The notes under the pieces are model-generated. The model made no database searches, had not been told where the DNA came from, and saw only the letters and a program-made list of their open reading frames with translations. A program made the translations under genes and the position numbers. 64,000 nucleotides of DNA, taken from assembly GCA_945897825.1 (NCBI GenBank), contig CAMDGX010000004.1, positions 1 to 64,000 of the forward strand, given 5' to 3'. The stretch is from Asaia bogorensis. GTDB taxonomy: Bacteria > Pseudomonadota > Alphaproteobacteria > Acetobacterales > Acetobacteraceae. Below are positions 27,897-36,629 of the stretch, piece after piece. Position 1 is the stretch's first letter; each line of letters begins with the position of its first letter.

Positions 27897-29147
27897 ATGA
27901 GCCTTTCCCCCGAAGACACGAAGCTCGCCGATCGGCTGATCGAGCGCTTCTTCCGCTACCTCGCCGTCACCAGCCAGAGCGACGCAAAGGCAACCGTGGT
28001 GCCCAGCACGCCGGGCCAGTGGGACATGGTGCGCCTGCTGAAAGGCGAGCTGGAGGCGATGGGCCTGACCGAAATCCATCTCGACGAACACGCCTGCCTC
28101 ACCGTCCGCCTGCCCGGCACCGTGCCGGGCGCGCCGCGCATCGGCTTCTGCGCCCATGTCGACACCGTCGATGTCGGCCTCTCGCCCGACATCAAGCCGC
28201 GGCGCGTGTTCTTCGACGGCGGCGACATCTGCCTCAATCCCGAACAGGACATCTGGATGCGGGTGGCCGAGCATCCCGAGTTCCTGCCCTACACGAACCA
28301 GGACCTGCTGGTCACCGACGGCACCAGCGTGCTCGGCTGCGACAACAAGGCGGCCGTCACCATTGTCATGGACCTGCTGGCCCGCCTGATCGCCGAGAAG
28401 CCGCCGCATGGCGACATCGTCGTGGCCTTCGTGCCCGACGAGGAGATCGGGCTGCGCGGCGCCAAGGTGGTCGACCTCAAGCGCTTCCCGGTCGACTTCG
28501 CCTACACCATCGACAGCTGCGAGATCGGCGAGTTCATCTTCGAAACCTTCAACGCCGCCGCCGCGACGGTCGAGATCGAGGGCGTCACCGCACATCCGAT
28601 CAACGCCAAGGGCGTCATGGTCAACCCGGTCCTGGTGGCCGCCGACCTGATCACCCGCTTCGACCCGCTGGACACGCCGGAGCACACCGAGGGACGCGAG
28701 GGCTACTGCTACGTCACCTCCATGGCCAACAATTCCGCCACCGCGACGGTGAAGATCAACCTGCGCGATTTCGACCGCGCCGGGCTGGAGGCGCGCAAGG
28801 AGAAGGTGCAGGCCCATGTCGCCGCCACCCAGGCGAAGTTCCCGCGCGCCAAGCTCAAGGTCTCCATCGAGGACGTCTACGCCAACATCGCCGAGAGCCT
28901 CGGCAACGACCGCCGCTGCCTGGAGCTGATGGAGCGTGGCTTCAAGGAGTTGCAGATCACGCCGCGTATCTTCCCGCTGCGCGGCGGCACCGACGGCTCG
29001 GCGCTGTCGGCGCGGGGCGTGCCGACGCCGAACTATTTCACGGGTGGCTTCAACTTCCACTCGCGCTTCGAGTGCCTGCCGGTGCCGGCCTTCCTGCTCG
29101 CCTACCGGCTGTCCGACCGGCTGGTGCGCCTGGCCGCCGGCGGCTGA
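27897..29147 (+). CDS. pepT: Peptidase T (tripeptide aminopeptidase)
   Basis: A 416-residue M20B metallopeptidase that removes the N-terminal residue from tripeptides in the cytoplasm. Zinc ligands and active-site residues are in AHVDTVD, GTSVLGCDNKAAV (bridging Asp), VPDEEIGLRGA (Glu pair), DSCEIGEF and the C-terminal LRGGTDGSALS. Length and motif order match PepT. Last gene of the enolase/LLM/PepT run. Confidence 0.93.
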   Translation: MSLSPEDTKLADRLIERFFRYLAVTSQSDAKATVVPSTPGQWDMVRLLKGELEAMGLTEIHLDEHACLTVRLPGTVPGAPRIGFCAHVDTVDVGLSPDIKPRRVFFDGGDICLNPEQDIWMRVAEHPEFLPYTNQDLLVTDGTSVLGCDNKAAVTIVMDLLARLIAEKPPHGDIVVAFVPDEEIGLRGAKVVDLKRFPVDFAYTIDSCEIGEFIFETFNAAAATVEIEGVTAHPINAKGVMVNPVLVAADLITRFDPLDTPEHTEGREGYCYVTSMANNSATATVKINLRDFDRAGLEARKEKVQAHVAATQAKFPRAKLKVSIEDVYANIAESLGNDRRCLELMERGFKELQITPRIFPLRGGTDGSALSARGVPTPNYFTGGFNFHSRFECLPVPAFLLAYRLSDRLVRLAAGG

Positions 29148-29166
29148 CGCAGGGGCCGAAACGAAA

Positions 29167-29192
29167 CCGGGGCGCCCTTTCGGACGCCCCGG
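29167..29192 (-). terminator. Intrinsic terminator between convergent operons
   Basis: Perfect 8-bp GC stem (CCGGGGCG and CGCCCCGG) with a 10-base loop. Read on the minus strand it is followed by TTTCGTTTC, so it suits the thiolase/OB-fold operon coming from the right; it may also stop pepT transcripts. Confidence 0.75.
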
Positions 29193-29219
29193 CCTGTCGG
29201 CAGCCAGTTCAGGCGAAGG

Positions 29220-29603
29220 TCAGGCCGGCTCGAAGCACGGCACCTTGTTCGCGTCGGTCTGCACAAAGACAAGCTTCACCTTCTGGCCGATCTTCAGCTG
29301 ATCGGGGTCGGCCTTGACGATGTTGGTCATCATCGTCGGGCCCTCCTTCAGCGTCACGTAGGCCATGGTGAAGTTGGAGCGCAGCATGGTGGACATGCTG
29401 TAGATCGTGCCCTCGCCCGAGGCTTCTTCCCACTCGGTGCTGCCGAAGCAGAACGGGCAGACGGCGCGCGGATACCAATGCGCCTTCTTGCACGAGGTGC
29501 AGCGCCGGATCATGAACTTGCCCTGGTCGGCGGCCGCGTAGAACGGGTCGCTCTCCGGGTTCGTGCAGTTCGGCGGCATCTTGCGGTCTTCCATGATACC
29601 CAT
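29220..29603 (-). CDS. Zn-ribbon/OB-fold protein (DUF35 family), thiolase partner
   Basis: A 127-residue acyl-CoA-binding OB-fold protein. A rubredoxin-like zinc ribbon (CTSCKKAHWYPRAVCPFC) is followed by an OB fold beginning WEEASGEGTIYSMSTM. DUF35 proteins usually form complexes with the adjacent thiolase-like protein and deliver or position CoA thioesters. ATG 29603 has GGGAG 8 bases upstream. It follows the thiolase gene by 5 bases. Confidence 0.88.
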   Translation of the reverse strand: MGIMEDRKMPPNCTNPESDPFYAAADQGKFMIRRCTSCKKAHWYPRAVCPFCFGSTEWEEASGEGTIYSMSTMLRSNFTMAYVTLKEGPTMMTNIVKADPDQLKIGQKVKLVFVQTDANKVPCFEPA

Positions 29604-29608
29604 GGCGG

Positions 29609-30778
29609 TTACTCCCTCTCGAGGATCAGCGTGGAGGAGCCGTGGCGGCTGCCGAGCAGGCCGCCCGTGCCGTGGGCCAGGGCGACGTCGCAGTTCGGCA
29701 CCTGCACCTTCGGATGTGCCTCGCCACGCAGCTGGCGGACGGCCTCGATCACCTTGGTGATGCCGCCGCGGTTGGCCGGGTGGTTGTTGCACAGCCCGCC
29801 GCCATCGGTGTTGAACGGCAGCTTGCCGACGCCGGAGATCAGGTTGCCGTCGGCGACGAATTTGCCGCCCTGGCCCTTCTCGCAGAAGCCGAGGTCTTCC
29901 AGCTGCATCAGCACGGTGATGGTGAAGCTGTCGTAGATCGAGGCATACTTGATGTCGGCATGCTTCACGCCGGCTTCGGCGAAGGCCGAGGCGCCGGACC
30001 AGCGGGCGCCGGAATAGGTGAGATCGACGTCGCCGCCCATCTGCCCCTTCCAGCTCTCGCCATGGCCCATGACCTTCACCAGCGGACGCTTCAGCGTCTT
30101 GGCGATTTCCGGACGGGTGACGATCAGCGCGCCGCCGCCGTCGGAGATGACGCAGCAGTCGAGGCGGTGCAGCGGGGTCGAGACCATCGGGGAGTTCACG
30201 ACCTCCTCCACGGTGACGACGTTGCGCAGCATCGCGTGCTCGTTCCACTGGGCGTGGTGGCTCGCGGCCACCTTGATCCAGGCGAGCTGCTCGCTGGTCG
30301 TGCCGTATTCGTACATGTGGCGGGCGGCGACCATGCCGTAGACGTTCGTCGTGGCCGGGGAGAAATGCGTCTCCCACGGGCTGTCGGCGACCTGCGGATT
30401 GCCGGGGCGCTGGCCGGTGCCGGTCTGCACGCCTTCGGAGCGCGGGCGGCCCGAGAGGGTGATCAGGGCCACGTTGCACTTGCCGGCCTGGATCGCGGCG
30501 ACGGCATGGCCGACGGCGCCGATGTAGGACGTGCCGCCGACATCGGTGCTGTCGAGGTAGCGCAGGCGCAGGTTCATGTAGTCCACGACGCTGATCGGGC
30601 CCATGCCGGCGGCATCGCCGGCGCAGAAGTAGCCGTCCACGTCGTCCTTGGTGAGGCCCGCATCGGCAAGGGCGCCGGCGGCGCACTCGGCGTGCAACTG
30701 CGCCACTGATTTGTCAGGGGCCTTGCGCGTGGGGTGCTCGAAAGCACCCACGATGTACCCTTTTCCCTTGATGCTCAT
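29609..30778 (-). CDS. Thiolase-family protein (SCP2-type acetyl-CoA acetyltransferase)
   Basis: A 389-residue thiolase-fold protein of the SCP-x/unknown-thiolase subgroup that pairs with DUF35 proteins. It shows GTSYIGAVGHAVAAI where classical thiolases have the nucleophilic Cys loop, YDSFTITVLMQLEDLGF, the NTDGGGLCNNHPANRGG motif with conserved His, and a C-terminal GTGGLLGSRHGSSTLIL. The usual first-site Cys is not evident, as in many of this subgroup, so it may act on large or unusual acyl-CoAs. Operon with the OB-fold gene. Confidence 0.82.
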   Translation of the reverse strand: MSIKGKGYIVGAFEHPTRKAPDKSVAQLHAECAAGALADAGLTKDDVDGYFCAGDAAGMGPISVVDYMNLRLRYLDSTDVGGTSYIGAVGHAVAAIQAGKCNVALITLSGRPRSEGVQTGTGQRPGNPQVADSPWETHFSPATTNVYGMVAARHMYEYGTTSEQLAWIKVAASHHAQWNEHAMLRNVVTVEEVVNSPMVSTPLHRLDCCVISDGGGALIVTRPEIAKTLKRPLVKVMGHGESWKGQMGGDVDLTYSGARWSGASAFAEAGVKHADIKYASIYDSFTITVLMQLEDLGFCEKGQGGKFVADGNLISGVGKLPFNTDGGGLCNNHPANRGGITKVIEAVRQLRGEAHPKVQVPNCDVALAHGTGGLLGSRHGSSTLILERE

Positions 30779-31007
30779 CCTGTTTCCACACCCATGTTCA
30801 TGTTGCGTTGTCGTGGGCACCAGAGGCACCGACGCGCCGACACAGTGTGCGCGTTCGGGCGGTTGTAGACAACCCTCGGGGGCGTTTTGACACGGCGCGG
30901 CGCAGACCCGATCCTGGGGGATGGCGGCTGGATTGCCACACGCTACCGCGCGCAGCCCGAGGGCTGGGCGGAAGACCTTTTCCTGCGACCCGACCAAGGA
31001 GATTGCC

Positions 31008-31862
31008 ATGGCCGACCTGTTCGTCTGCCTGACCTTTGACCACGACAACACATCGTCCGCGATCTCGCGCGGGCAGACCTCGCCCACCATGATCAGCCGG
31101 GGCGATTTCGGCATCCCGGCGACGCAGCGGATCCTGCGGCTGCTGAACGAGCGCTCGATCCCGACGACCTGGTTCATTCCGGGGCATACGATCGACAGCT
31201 ACCCTTCCTGCGTGGCCGCGGTGCATGCGGCCGGGCATGAGATCGGCAACCATGGCTGGACGCATCGCGTGCCGTCCACGCTCGGGGCCGAGGGGGAGGA
31301 GCAGGAGCTGATCCGCGGCAACGAATCGATCATGCGGCTGACCGGCAAGGCCCCGCGCGGGTATCGTTCGCCGGCATGGGACCTGTCCGAGGTGTCGGTG
31401 GACCTGCTGATGAAGCACGGGTTCCTGTACGACAGCTCGATGATGGGGCACGACTACATCCCCTACCAGGCGCGCAAGGGCGACCGGGTGGAGCTGCTGG
31501 AGCCGATGGAGTTCGGGGCGGACACGGCGCTGGTGGAGATGCCGATCTCCTGGGCGCTGGATGACCATCCGCATTTCGAATACTCGCGCTCGCCGCAGGG
31601 CATCCTGCCGGGGAACATGAACGCGCGGCTGGTGATCGAGAACTTCATCAACGAATTCAAATACATGAAGAAATACTACGACTGGGGCATCCTGACCTAC
31701 ACGTTCCATCCGCATGTGATCGGGCGCGGGCACCGGATGTTCATGCTGGAGCACATGATCGACGTGCTGAAGGCCGAGGGCGCCAAGTTCGTGACGATGG
31801 AGACGGCGGTCGGCGAGTACAAGGCGCGCTATCCGAACGGGGTGAGCCTGCGCGGGCGGTGA
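31008..31862 (+). CDS. Polysaccharide deacetylase-family (NodB-like) hydrolase
   Basis: A 284-residue carbohydrate esterase 4 fold protein. It has the catalytic TFDHDN motif, metal-binding HEIGNHGWTH, RSPAWDLS and a C-terminal YTFHPHVIGRGHR. No signal peptide is present, so it acts in the cytoplasm and may be a small-molecule deformylase or imidase of this fold rather than a polysaccharide deacetylase. AAGGAG lies 7 bases before ATG 31008. Confidence 0.85.
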   Translation: MADLFVCLTFDHDNTSSAISRGQTSPTMISRGDFGIPATQRILRLLNERSIPTTWFIPGHTIDSYPSCVAAVHAAGHEIGNHGWTHRVPSTLGAEGEEQELIRGNESIMRLTGKAPRGYRSPAWDLSEVSVDLLMKHGFLYDSSMMGHDYIPYQARKGDRVELLEPMEFGADTALVEMPISWALDDHPHFEYSRSPQGILPGNMNARLVIENFINEFKYMKKYYDWGILTYTFHPHVIGRGHRMFMLEHMIDVLKAEGAKFVTMETAVGEYKARYPNGVSLRGR

Positions 31863-31870
31863 GTGCGCGG

Positions 31871-31892
31871 GGCGGCGGGGGTTCCCGCCGCC
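31871..31892 (+). terminator. Candidate terminator of the NodB-like gene
   Basis: Perfect 9-bp GC stem (GGCGGCGGG and CCCGCCGCC) with GGTT loop, 9 bases after the stop. The T-tract is poor: the first TTTT comes about 20 bases later. Confidence 0.5.
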
Positions 31893-31968
31893 CTACTCCC
31901 TGGTTTTGCCGGGGGATCGCGTTTTGTTCCGATATCGCAATGAATTAGGCGCGGATTTGCGCGCGGCG

Positions 31969-32436
31969 TTACGGGGCATTTGGAAATTTCAGGCCCGGTA
32001 TGGCGACGGAGATGGCGGCGCGGGGTGCGGCGCGCGGCGCGCCGCACGGCCATGGCAGCTCGGCGCGATGCGCGCGGGCGGGCCGGTTGGTGGCGCACGC
32101 AATTGATGCGGGGACGGAGTCGGAGTCCGCGCAGGACACACCACGCGTCGGCCTGCGCCGGGCGGGCGTGGGGACAGGGACCCTGGAATCGGCCTCGCGG
32201 CGCGGACGGCGCGCGCGGGTGGCGCGGCGTTGGGCGGGGGTGACGAGCAGGCCGGCCTGCCACTGATCGAACAGGTGCTCAAGGCGGCCGAGCAGGCGGA
32301 CCAGGGCGGCCAGGATGAGGGCGTGCAGGGCGGCAAGCACACCTCCCCCAGCGGCCATTTGGGCCGATTCGATGCGCAGGTCGGCCAGGAGGGCGGACAG
32401 GGTCCGGTCCTGGGGCGCTGGGGGATGATCTAACAC
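31969..32436 (-). CDS. Hypothetical Ala/Arg-rich small protein
   Basis: A 155-residue open frame filling the longest otherwise empty stretch (31.86-32.5 kb). The N-terminal third is orderly and amphipathic (SALLADLRIESAQMAAGGG, then LHALILAALVRLLGRLEHLF), and the rest is Arg/Pro/Ala-rich and probably disordered. GTG 32436 is proposed because it coincides with the expected transcription start of a TATAAT promoter, giving a leaderless message. It could also be a non-coding GC-rich frame. Function unknown. Confidence 0.45.
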   Translation of the reverse strand: MLDHPPAPQDRTLSALLADLRIESAQMAAGGGVLAALHALILAALVRLLGRLEHLFDQWQAGLLVTPAQRRATRARRPRREADSRVPVPTPARRRPTRGVSCADSDSVPASIACATNRPARAHRAELPWPCGAPRAAPRAAISVAIPGLKFPNAP

Positions 32437-32442
32437 ATGCGT

Positions 32443-32471
32443 ATTATATCTAACTGCCAACACCGCTGCAA
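32443..32471 (-). promoter_or_regulatory. Sigma-70-type promoter with perfect TATAAT
   Basis: On the minus strand, TTGCAG (32471-32466), 17 bases, then TATAAT (32448-32443). A perfect -10 box is rare in DNA this GC-rich. The predicted start, about 7 bases downstream, falls on the GTG of the small hypothetical ORF. Confidence 0.5.
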
Positions 32472-32475
32472 AGGA

Positions 32476-32498
32476 TTTTTTCGGAGACCCCGAAAAAA
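32476..32498. repeat. AT-rich hairpin upstream of the small ORF
   Basis: Perfect 9-bp inverted repeat TTTTTTCGG and CCGAAAAAA around a 5-base loop. It lies 9 bases beyond the stop of the RidA-like gene and just upstream of the TATAAT promoter. It has A/T-tract stems like the outer hairpins of the composite elements further right but lacks their core. Confidence 0.7.
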
Positions 32499-32506
32499 AG
32501 CCGTCG

Positions 32507-33262
32507 CTAGCCCGGCAGCACCAGCTCCGTCGCGATGCCGCGGCAATCCACCTCGAACTCCAGGTCGATCACCGGCGGGCGGCAGAAATGCCAGCAGGCG
32601 CCGTGGCGGGCGGCGCCCCGCTCCACGATCTCGCGGGCGAAATGCGGGAACATGTCGTGCACCGTGTAGACCTGCACCCCGGTGGTGTCGGGCCAGCCGA
32701 AGCCCAGGGCGCCCATGCGGCGCTCCATCTCGCCCATGACGTGGTGCATCTTCTTGCGCATGCCCTCCTCGGAGAGGTCGCGCCAGGCGACGGTGTGTTC
32801 GCGGTAGGTGCCCTGCCCTTCCACGCTCTCGCCGCTGCCGGCGATCAGGAAGCTCGCGGCAGCGCCCTTGGCGGGCACGGCATAGGTGAAGGCGTGGAAA
32901 CCCGGCTCGGTCGGCTTGTGGATCTCCGGGCAGACATTGCTGCGGGCGATCGGGTTCAGGCCGCCGACCGGAATGCCCCATTGCTCCAGCACGCTGAAAT
33001 AGCCGCGGTTGAAGCGGGTGAAGCCTTCCTCCGAAAAGGCCGAGGGCGAGCGCAGCTCGCAGGCGGCAAACGCGGTGCGCGGCAGGCCGAGGGAGGCCAG
33101 ATGCGCCTCGATGCGCTGGAAACCCTCGTGCAGCTTCACCGGGTTGGCGAAGCGGGCGCGCTCCAGGCGCCAGCCAGGCAAGGCGGCGACGCCGGCGGAA
33201 TACTGGAACACGCCCTCGATGAAGCGGAAGCCGCGGTCGGGGAGGTCTAGGACGTTGGCCAT
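32507..33262 (-). CDS. RidA/CnbZ-like deaminase family protein (tentative)
   Basis: A 251-residue protein with GVFQYSAGVAALPGW near the N-terminus, AACELRSPSAFSEEGF, ARSNVCPEIHKPTEPGF, VYTVHDMFPHFA and EFEVDCRGIATE at the end. The layout recalls a two-lobed RidA (YjgF) fold, and the pattern resembles proteins annotated as 2-amino-5-chloromuconate deaminase CnbZ; both are from memory. The longer frame upstream of ATG 33262 reads into the AT-rich repeat and is spurious. Confidence 0.5.
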   Translation of the reverse strand: MANVLDLPDRGFRFIEGVFQYSAGVAALPGWRLERARFANPVKLHEGFQRIEAHLASLGLPRTAFAACELRSPSAFSEEGFTRFNRGYFSVLEQWGIPVGGLNPIARSNVCPEIHKPTEPGFHAFTYAVPAKGAAASFLIAGSGESVEGQGTYREHTVAWRDLSEEGMRKKMHHVMGEMERRMGALGFGWPDTTGVQVYTVHDMFPHFAREIVERGAARHGACWHFCRPPVIDLEFEVDCRGIATELVLPG

Positions 33263-33284
33263 GGTGGGGTGCCTCGCTCGGTTA

Positions 33285-33424
33285 GGGAAGAGTCTTCTTT
33301 TTTCTGAAGAAAAAAGAAGCAAAAAAGACTTTTGTCCATTTGCGCCGTGTTCGATCCGTCAGGCGCCGTACAAAGTGTTGAAAGTTTTTTGGTTCTTTTT
33401 TTCAAAAAAGAACGTGCTTTCTTG
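33285..33424. repeat. AT-rich composite palindrome, copy 1 (B-core-A orientation)
   Basis: About 140 bp. Hairpin B (CTTCTTTTTTCTGAAG type) is followed by a GCAAAAAAGACTTTTGTCC arm, a degenerate core (CATTTGCGCCG against GGCGCCGTACAAAG), then GTTTTTTGGTTC and hairpin A (TTCTTTTTTTCAAAAAAGAA). It lies between two co-directional minus genes (gamma-glutamyltransferase and the RidA-like gene). The core inverted repeat is the most decayed of the full copies. Confidence 0.9.
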
Positions 33425-33493
33425 CCTGGGAGTTGGTGCGCGCGGAGGAGAGCAGCGTGGATCCTTCACTTCGTTCAGGATGACGGGAGGCGA

Positions 33494-35128
33494 TCAGGCG
33501 ATGGCGGCGGGGTAGCCGTCGCGCTGGGGGTCGGCGCCGCCTTCGAGGGTGTTGTCCCACATGGTGATGCCGTGGACGCCGGCGAAGGCGAAGGTGAGGG
33601 GGGAGCGGACGACGTCGTAGCCCATGGCTTCCAAGGCGCGCTGGGTGGCGCGGGGGATGCGGTTGGAGATGTCGATCTTGTCGGAGGTGGCGGAGAAGCG
33701 GGGGGCCTGGACGGCTTCCTGCATGGTCATGCCGAAATCGAGCACGTTGACGATGCCTTGCAGGATGGCGATGCCGATCCAGGCGCCGCCGGGGGCGCCG
33801 ATGGTCATGACCGGGGTGTCGCCTTCGAAGACGATGGTGGGGGCCATGGTGGAGAAGCGGCGCTTGCCGGGGGCGATGGAGCTGGGGCGGCCGGGGCGGG
33901 GGTCGTACCAGTTCATCGCGCCGTTGAGCATGAAGCCGGTGTTCGGCGGGATGACGCCGGAGGGGGTGGCGAGCGTGTGGGTGACGGAGACGACCATGCC
34001 GTTCGCATCGACGGCGGAGAGGGTGGTGGTGTGCGGGGCGTCGGCGAGGGCGCGGGTGAGGGAGGCTTTCTCGCCGCTGCGGATGCGGGCGGCCTGCGCG
34101 TCGGCCCATTCGTCGGAGAGCATGCGGGACAGCGGCGGGGTGAAGAAATCGGGGTCGCCGATGTTCTCGTCCTTGTCGCGGCCGGCGATCTTCATCGCCT
34201 CGGCGACGACGCGGATGAATTCGGGGGTGTTGTGGCCGAGGGCGGCGAGGTCGAAGCGCTCCAGGATGCGCAGGATCTGGGCGACGGTGATGCCGCCGGC
34301 GGGGGGCGGGGGAACGGCGACGGTTCGGCCGCGATAGGGGATGGCGATGGGGGAGTTCACGCGGGGGGCAAAGCCGGCGAGGTCCTGGGCGGAGAGGAGG
34401 CCGCCGTGCTGTTGCTGGTCGGCGACGATGCGGGCGGCGATTTCGCCGGTGTAGAAGGCATCGGCGCCGTCGCGGGCGAGGATGGCGAGGGTGTTGGCCA
34501 GGTCGGGGTTGTGGATGATGTCGCCGAGTTTCTTGGTGGTGCCGTCGGGGCGGAGGTAGAGGCGTGTGCCGTCGGGGGTGAGGCGGAGTTTTTCGATGTA
34601 GGGGAGGCGGCGGTAGGGGGCCTCGTTGGTGGCGAAGACGCCGGCGACGTGGGGGCGGACGGGCCAGCCTTCGGTGGCGACGCGGATGGCGGGGGCGAAG
34701 AGGTCGGCCCAGGGGAGGGTGCCGAACTGGCGGTGGGCGAGGGCGAAGGCGGCGACGATGCCGGGGGTGGTGATGGCGCGGCGGCCGATCTCGTTCACGT
34801 TGCCCTTGACGACGAAGCCGAAGCCGTCGGGGCATTCGCCCTGGAAGTCCTTGGCCCAGAGGTCGGGCGTGGCGGCGGCGGGGCAGGTTCCCATGCCGTC
34901 GATGATCTGGTGGCGGCCGGTGGCGGGGTCGTAGACCTGGATGGTGCCGAGGCCGCCGATGCCGCACATCAGCGGGTCGACGACGCCCTGGGTGAAGGCG
35001 CAGGCGAGCATGGCGTCGACCGCCGAGCCGCCGGCGCGCAGGATGTCGGCACCGGCTTCGACCGCCTCGGGCTGGGGGGCGGTGATCATGGCTTTTGCCG
35101 GGGGGAGGCGGCGGGCGGGGCGGGGCAT
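33494..35128 (-). CDS. ggt: Gamma-glutamyltransferase family protein
   Basis: A 544-residue Ntn-hydrolase precursor that cleaves gamma-glutamyl bonds (glutathione and conjugates) or related amides. The autoprocessing site is in DAPHTTTLSAVDANG, where the first Thr of the small subunit is the nucleophile; downstream are NTGFMLNGAMNWYDP and GAPGGAWIGIAILQG. No signal peptide is seen, so it may be a cytoplasmic family member with another substrate. ATG 35128 has AAGGAG 6 bases upstream; the extension to 35203 lacks an RBS. Divergent from the carbamoylase-type gene. Confidence 0.88.
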   Translation of the reverse strand: MPRPARRLPPAKAMITAPQPEAVEAGADILRAGGSAVDAMLACAFTQGVVDPLMCGIGGLGTIQVYDPATGRHQIIDGMGTCPAAATPDLWAKDFQGECPDGFGFVVKGNVNEIGRRAITTPGIVAAFALAHRQFGTLPWADLFAPAIRVATEGWPVRPHVAGVFATNEAPYRRLPYIEKLRLTPDGTRLYLRPDGTTKKLGDIIHNPDLANTLAILARDGADAFYTGEIAARIVADQQQHGGLLSAQDLAGFAPRVNSPIAIPYRGRTVAVPPPPAGGITVAQILRILERFDLAALGHNTPEFIRVVAEAMKIAGRDKDENIGDPDFFTPPLSRMLSDEWADAQAARIRSGEKASLTRALADAPHTTTLSAVDANGMVVSVTHTLATPSGVIPPNTGFMLNGAMNWYDPRPGRPSSIAPGKRRFSTMAPTIVFEGDTPVMTIGAPGGAWIGIAILQGIVNVLDFGMTMQEAVQAPRFSATSDKIDISNRIPRATQRALEAMGYDVVRSPLTFAFAGVHGITMWDNTLEGGADPQRDGYPAAIA

Positions 35129-35259
35129 GGCGGTCTCCTTCGCTGGCTGATTTGCGCGCCGGGGAGGCCCGGGCGTCAACCCCTTTGGAATCCGGTTGTG
35201 CAACGGGCGGCGGTCGGCGCAGGCTGGATGGATCGCAATAACCAGGAAGGTTGCACGGC

Positions 35260-36492
35260 ATGGCTCCGGTTCGCGTGAATGGAAAGCGGCTTTGGTCCGA
35301 CCTGATGGCGTCGGGGTCGATCGCGCAGTTGCCGCATGGCGGGGTGGACCGGATGGCGCTGACGGACGGGGACCGGGATGTGCGGAACCTGTTCGGGTAT
35401 TGGTGCGAGGCGGCGGGGTTGAAGCTGTCCGTCGATGCGATGGGGAACATGTTTGCGCGGCGGGAGGGGACGGACCCTTCGTTGCCGCCGGTGATGCTCG
35501 GGTCGCATCTGGACAGCCAGTCGCCGGGAGGGAAGTTCGACGGGCCGCTGGGGGTGATCGGGGCGCTGGAGGCGGTGCGGGCGATCGCGGAGGCGGGGAT
35601 TTCGACGAAGCGGGCGCTGGAGGTGGTGAACTGGACCAACGAGGAGGGGGCGCGGTTCTCGCCGGGGCTAATGGGATCGGCGGTGTTCGCGGGGGTGGTG
35701 CCGTTGGCCGATGCCTATGCGTCGGTGGATCGGGAGGGGAAGCGGTTCGGGGATGAGCTGCGGCGCATCCGGTATTGCGGGGATGCGCCAGTGGGGGGGC
35801 GCGAGGTGGATGCGTATTTCGAGCTGCATGTCGAGCAGGGGGCGTTGCTGGAGGAGGCGGGGGTGGTGATCGGCGCGGTGACGCACAGCCATCATTCGGT
35901 GTTCTGCGACATGGAGGTGCTGGGGGAGAACAGCCACATCCAGACGATGCCGATGCTGCGGCGGCGCAATGCGCTGGTGGGGGCGGCGCGGCTGATCGAT
36001 GCGATCGACCAGGTGGGGCGGGCCTATGCGCCGGCGGGGTCGGCGAGTGCGGTGGTGATGGATTGCTGGCCGAACAACCGGATCAACATTCCGCACCGGG
36101 CGACGTTCAGCTACGGGATCATGCATCCGGACGCGGACGGGGCGGCGGCGATGGCGCGGGAGGTGGAGGCGGCCGAGGCGCGGATCGCGGCGGAGACGGG
36201 GCTGGTGTTCAACACGGTGGTGAAGCGGCGGCGCACGCCGTTCCATTTCGACGAGGGGATGATCGGGTTGACGGAGGCGGCGGCCGGGGCGCTCGGGTAT
36301 TCGTGCGCGCGGATGCGGTCGCGGGCGGGGCATGATGCGTTCAACATGACGCTCGTGTGCCCGACGGAGCTGATCTTCGTGCCGAGCCGCGACGGGTGGA
36401 GCCACAGCGAGCGGGAGTGGACGGAGCCGGAGCACTGCACCGCGGGGGTGGAGGTGATGGCGAATGCGGTGGTGGCGCGGGCGAACAGGTAG
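35260..36492 (+). CDS. M20-family Zn-dependent amidohydrolase (N-carbamoylase/allantoate type) 1
   Basis: A 410-residue hydantoinase/carbamoylase-family amidohydrolase removing carbamoyl or ureido groups from amino-acid derivatives. Metal motifs are GSHLDSQSPGGKFDGPLGV, WTNEEGARF, YFELHVEQG and the C-terminal SRAGHDAFN. ATG 35260 has AGGAAGG 9 bases upstream. A paralogue is at 62327. Its stop directly abuts a composite repeat element shared with the convergent methyltransferase gene. Codons end strongly in G, matching the local G-rich plus strand. Confidence 0.88.
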   Translation: MAPVRVNGKRLWSDLMASGSIAQLPHGGVDRMALTDGDRDVRNLFGYWCEAAGLKLSVDAMGNMFARREGTDPSLPPVMLGSHLDSQSPGGKFDGPLGVIGALEAVRAIAEAGISTKRALEVVNWTNEEGARFSPGLMGSAVFAGVVPLADAYASVDREGKRFGDELRRIRYCGDAPVGGREVDAYFELHVEQGALLEEAGVVIGAVTHSHHSVFCDMEVLGENSHIQTMPMLRRRNALVGAARLIDAIDQVGRAYAPAGSASAVVMDCWPNNRINIPHRATFSYGIMHPDADGAAAMAREVEAAEARIAAETGLVFNTVVKRRRTPFHFDEGMIGLTEAAAGALGYSCARMRSRAGHDAFNMTLVCPTELIFVPSRDGWSHSEREWTEPEHCTAGVEVMANAVVARANR

Positions 36493-36629
36493 GGAAGTCG
36501 TTCTTTTTTGAAAAAAAGAACCAAAAAACTTTTATCCATTTGCACGGGGGCTTGATGGTTTGGCCGGGTGCAAATGGATGAAAAGTCTTTTTGCTTCTTT
36601 TTCTTCAGAAAAAGAAGATTCTTACTTCC
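36493..36629. repeat. AT-rich composite palindrome, copy 2 (A-core-B orientation)
   Basis: Begins one base after the carbamoylase stop. Hairpin A (GTTCTTTTTTGAAAAAAAGAAC), arm CAAAAAACTTTTATCC, core ATTTGCAC against GTGCAAATGGATGAAAAG, then TCTTTTTGCTTC and hairpin B (TTCTTTTTCTTCAGAAAAAG). The right end holds the TAA stop of the convergent methyltransferase gene (36622-36624). Between convergent genes. Confidence 0.95.
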
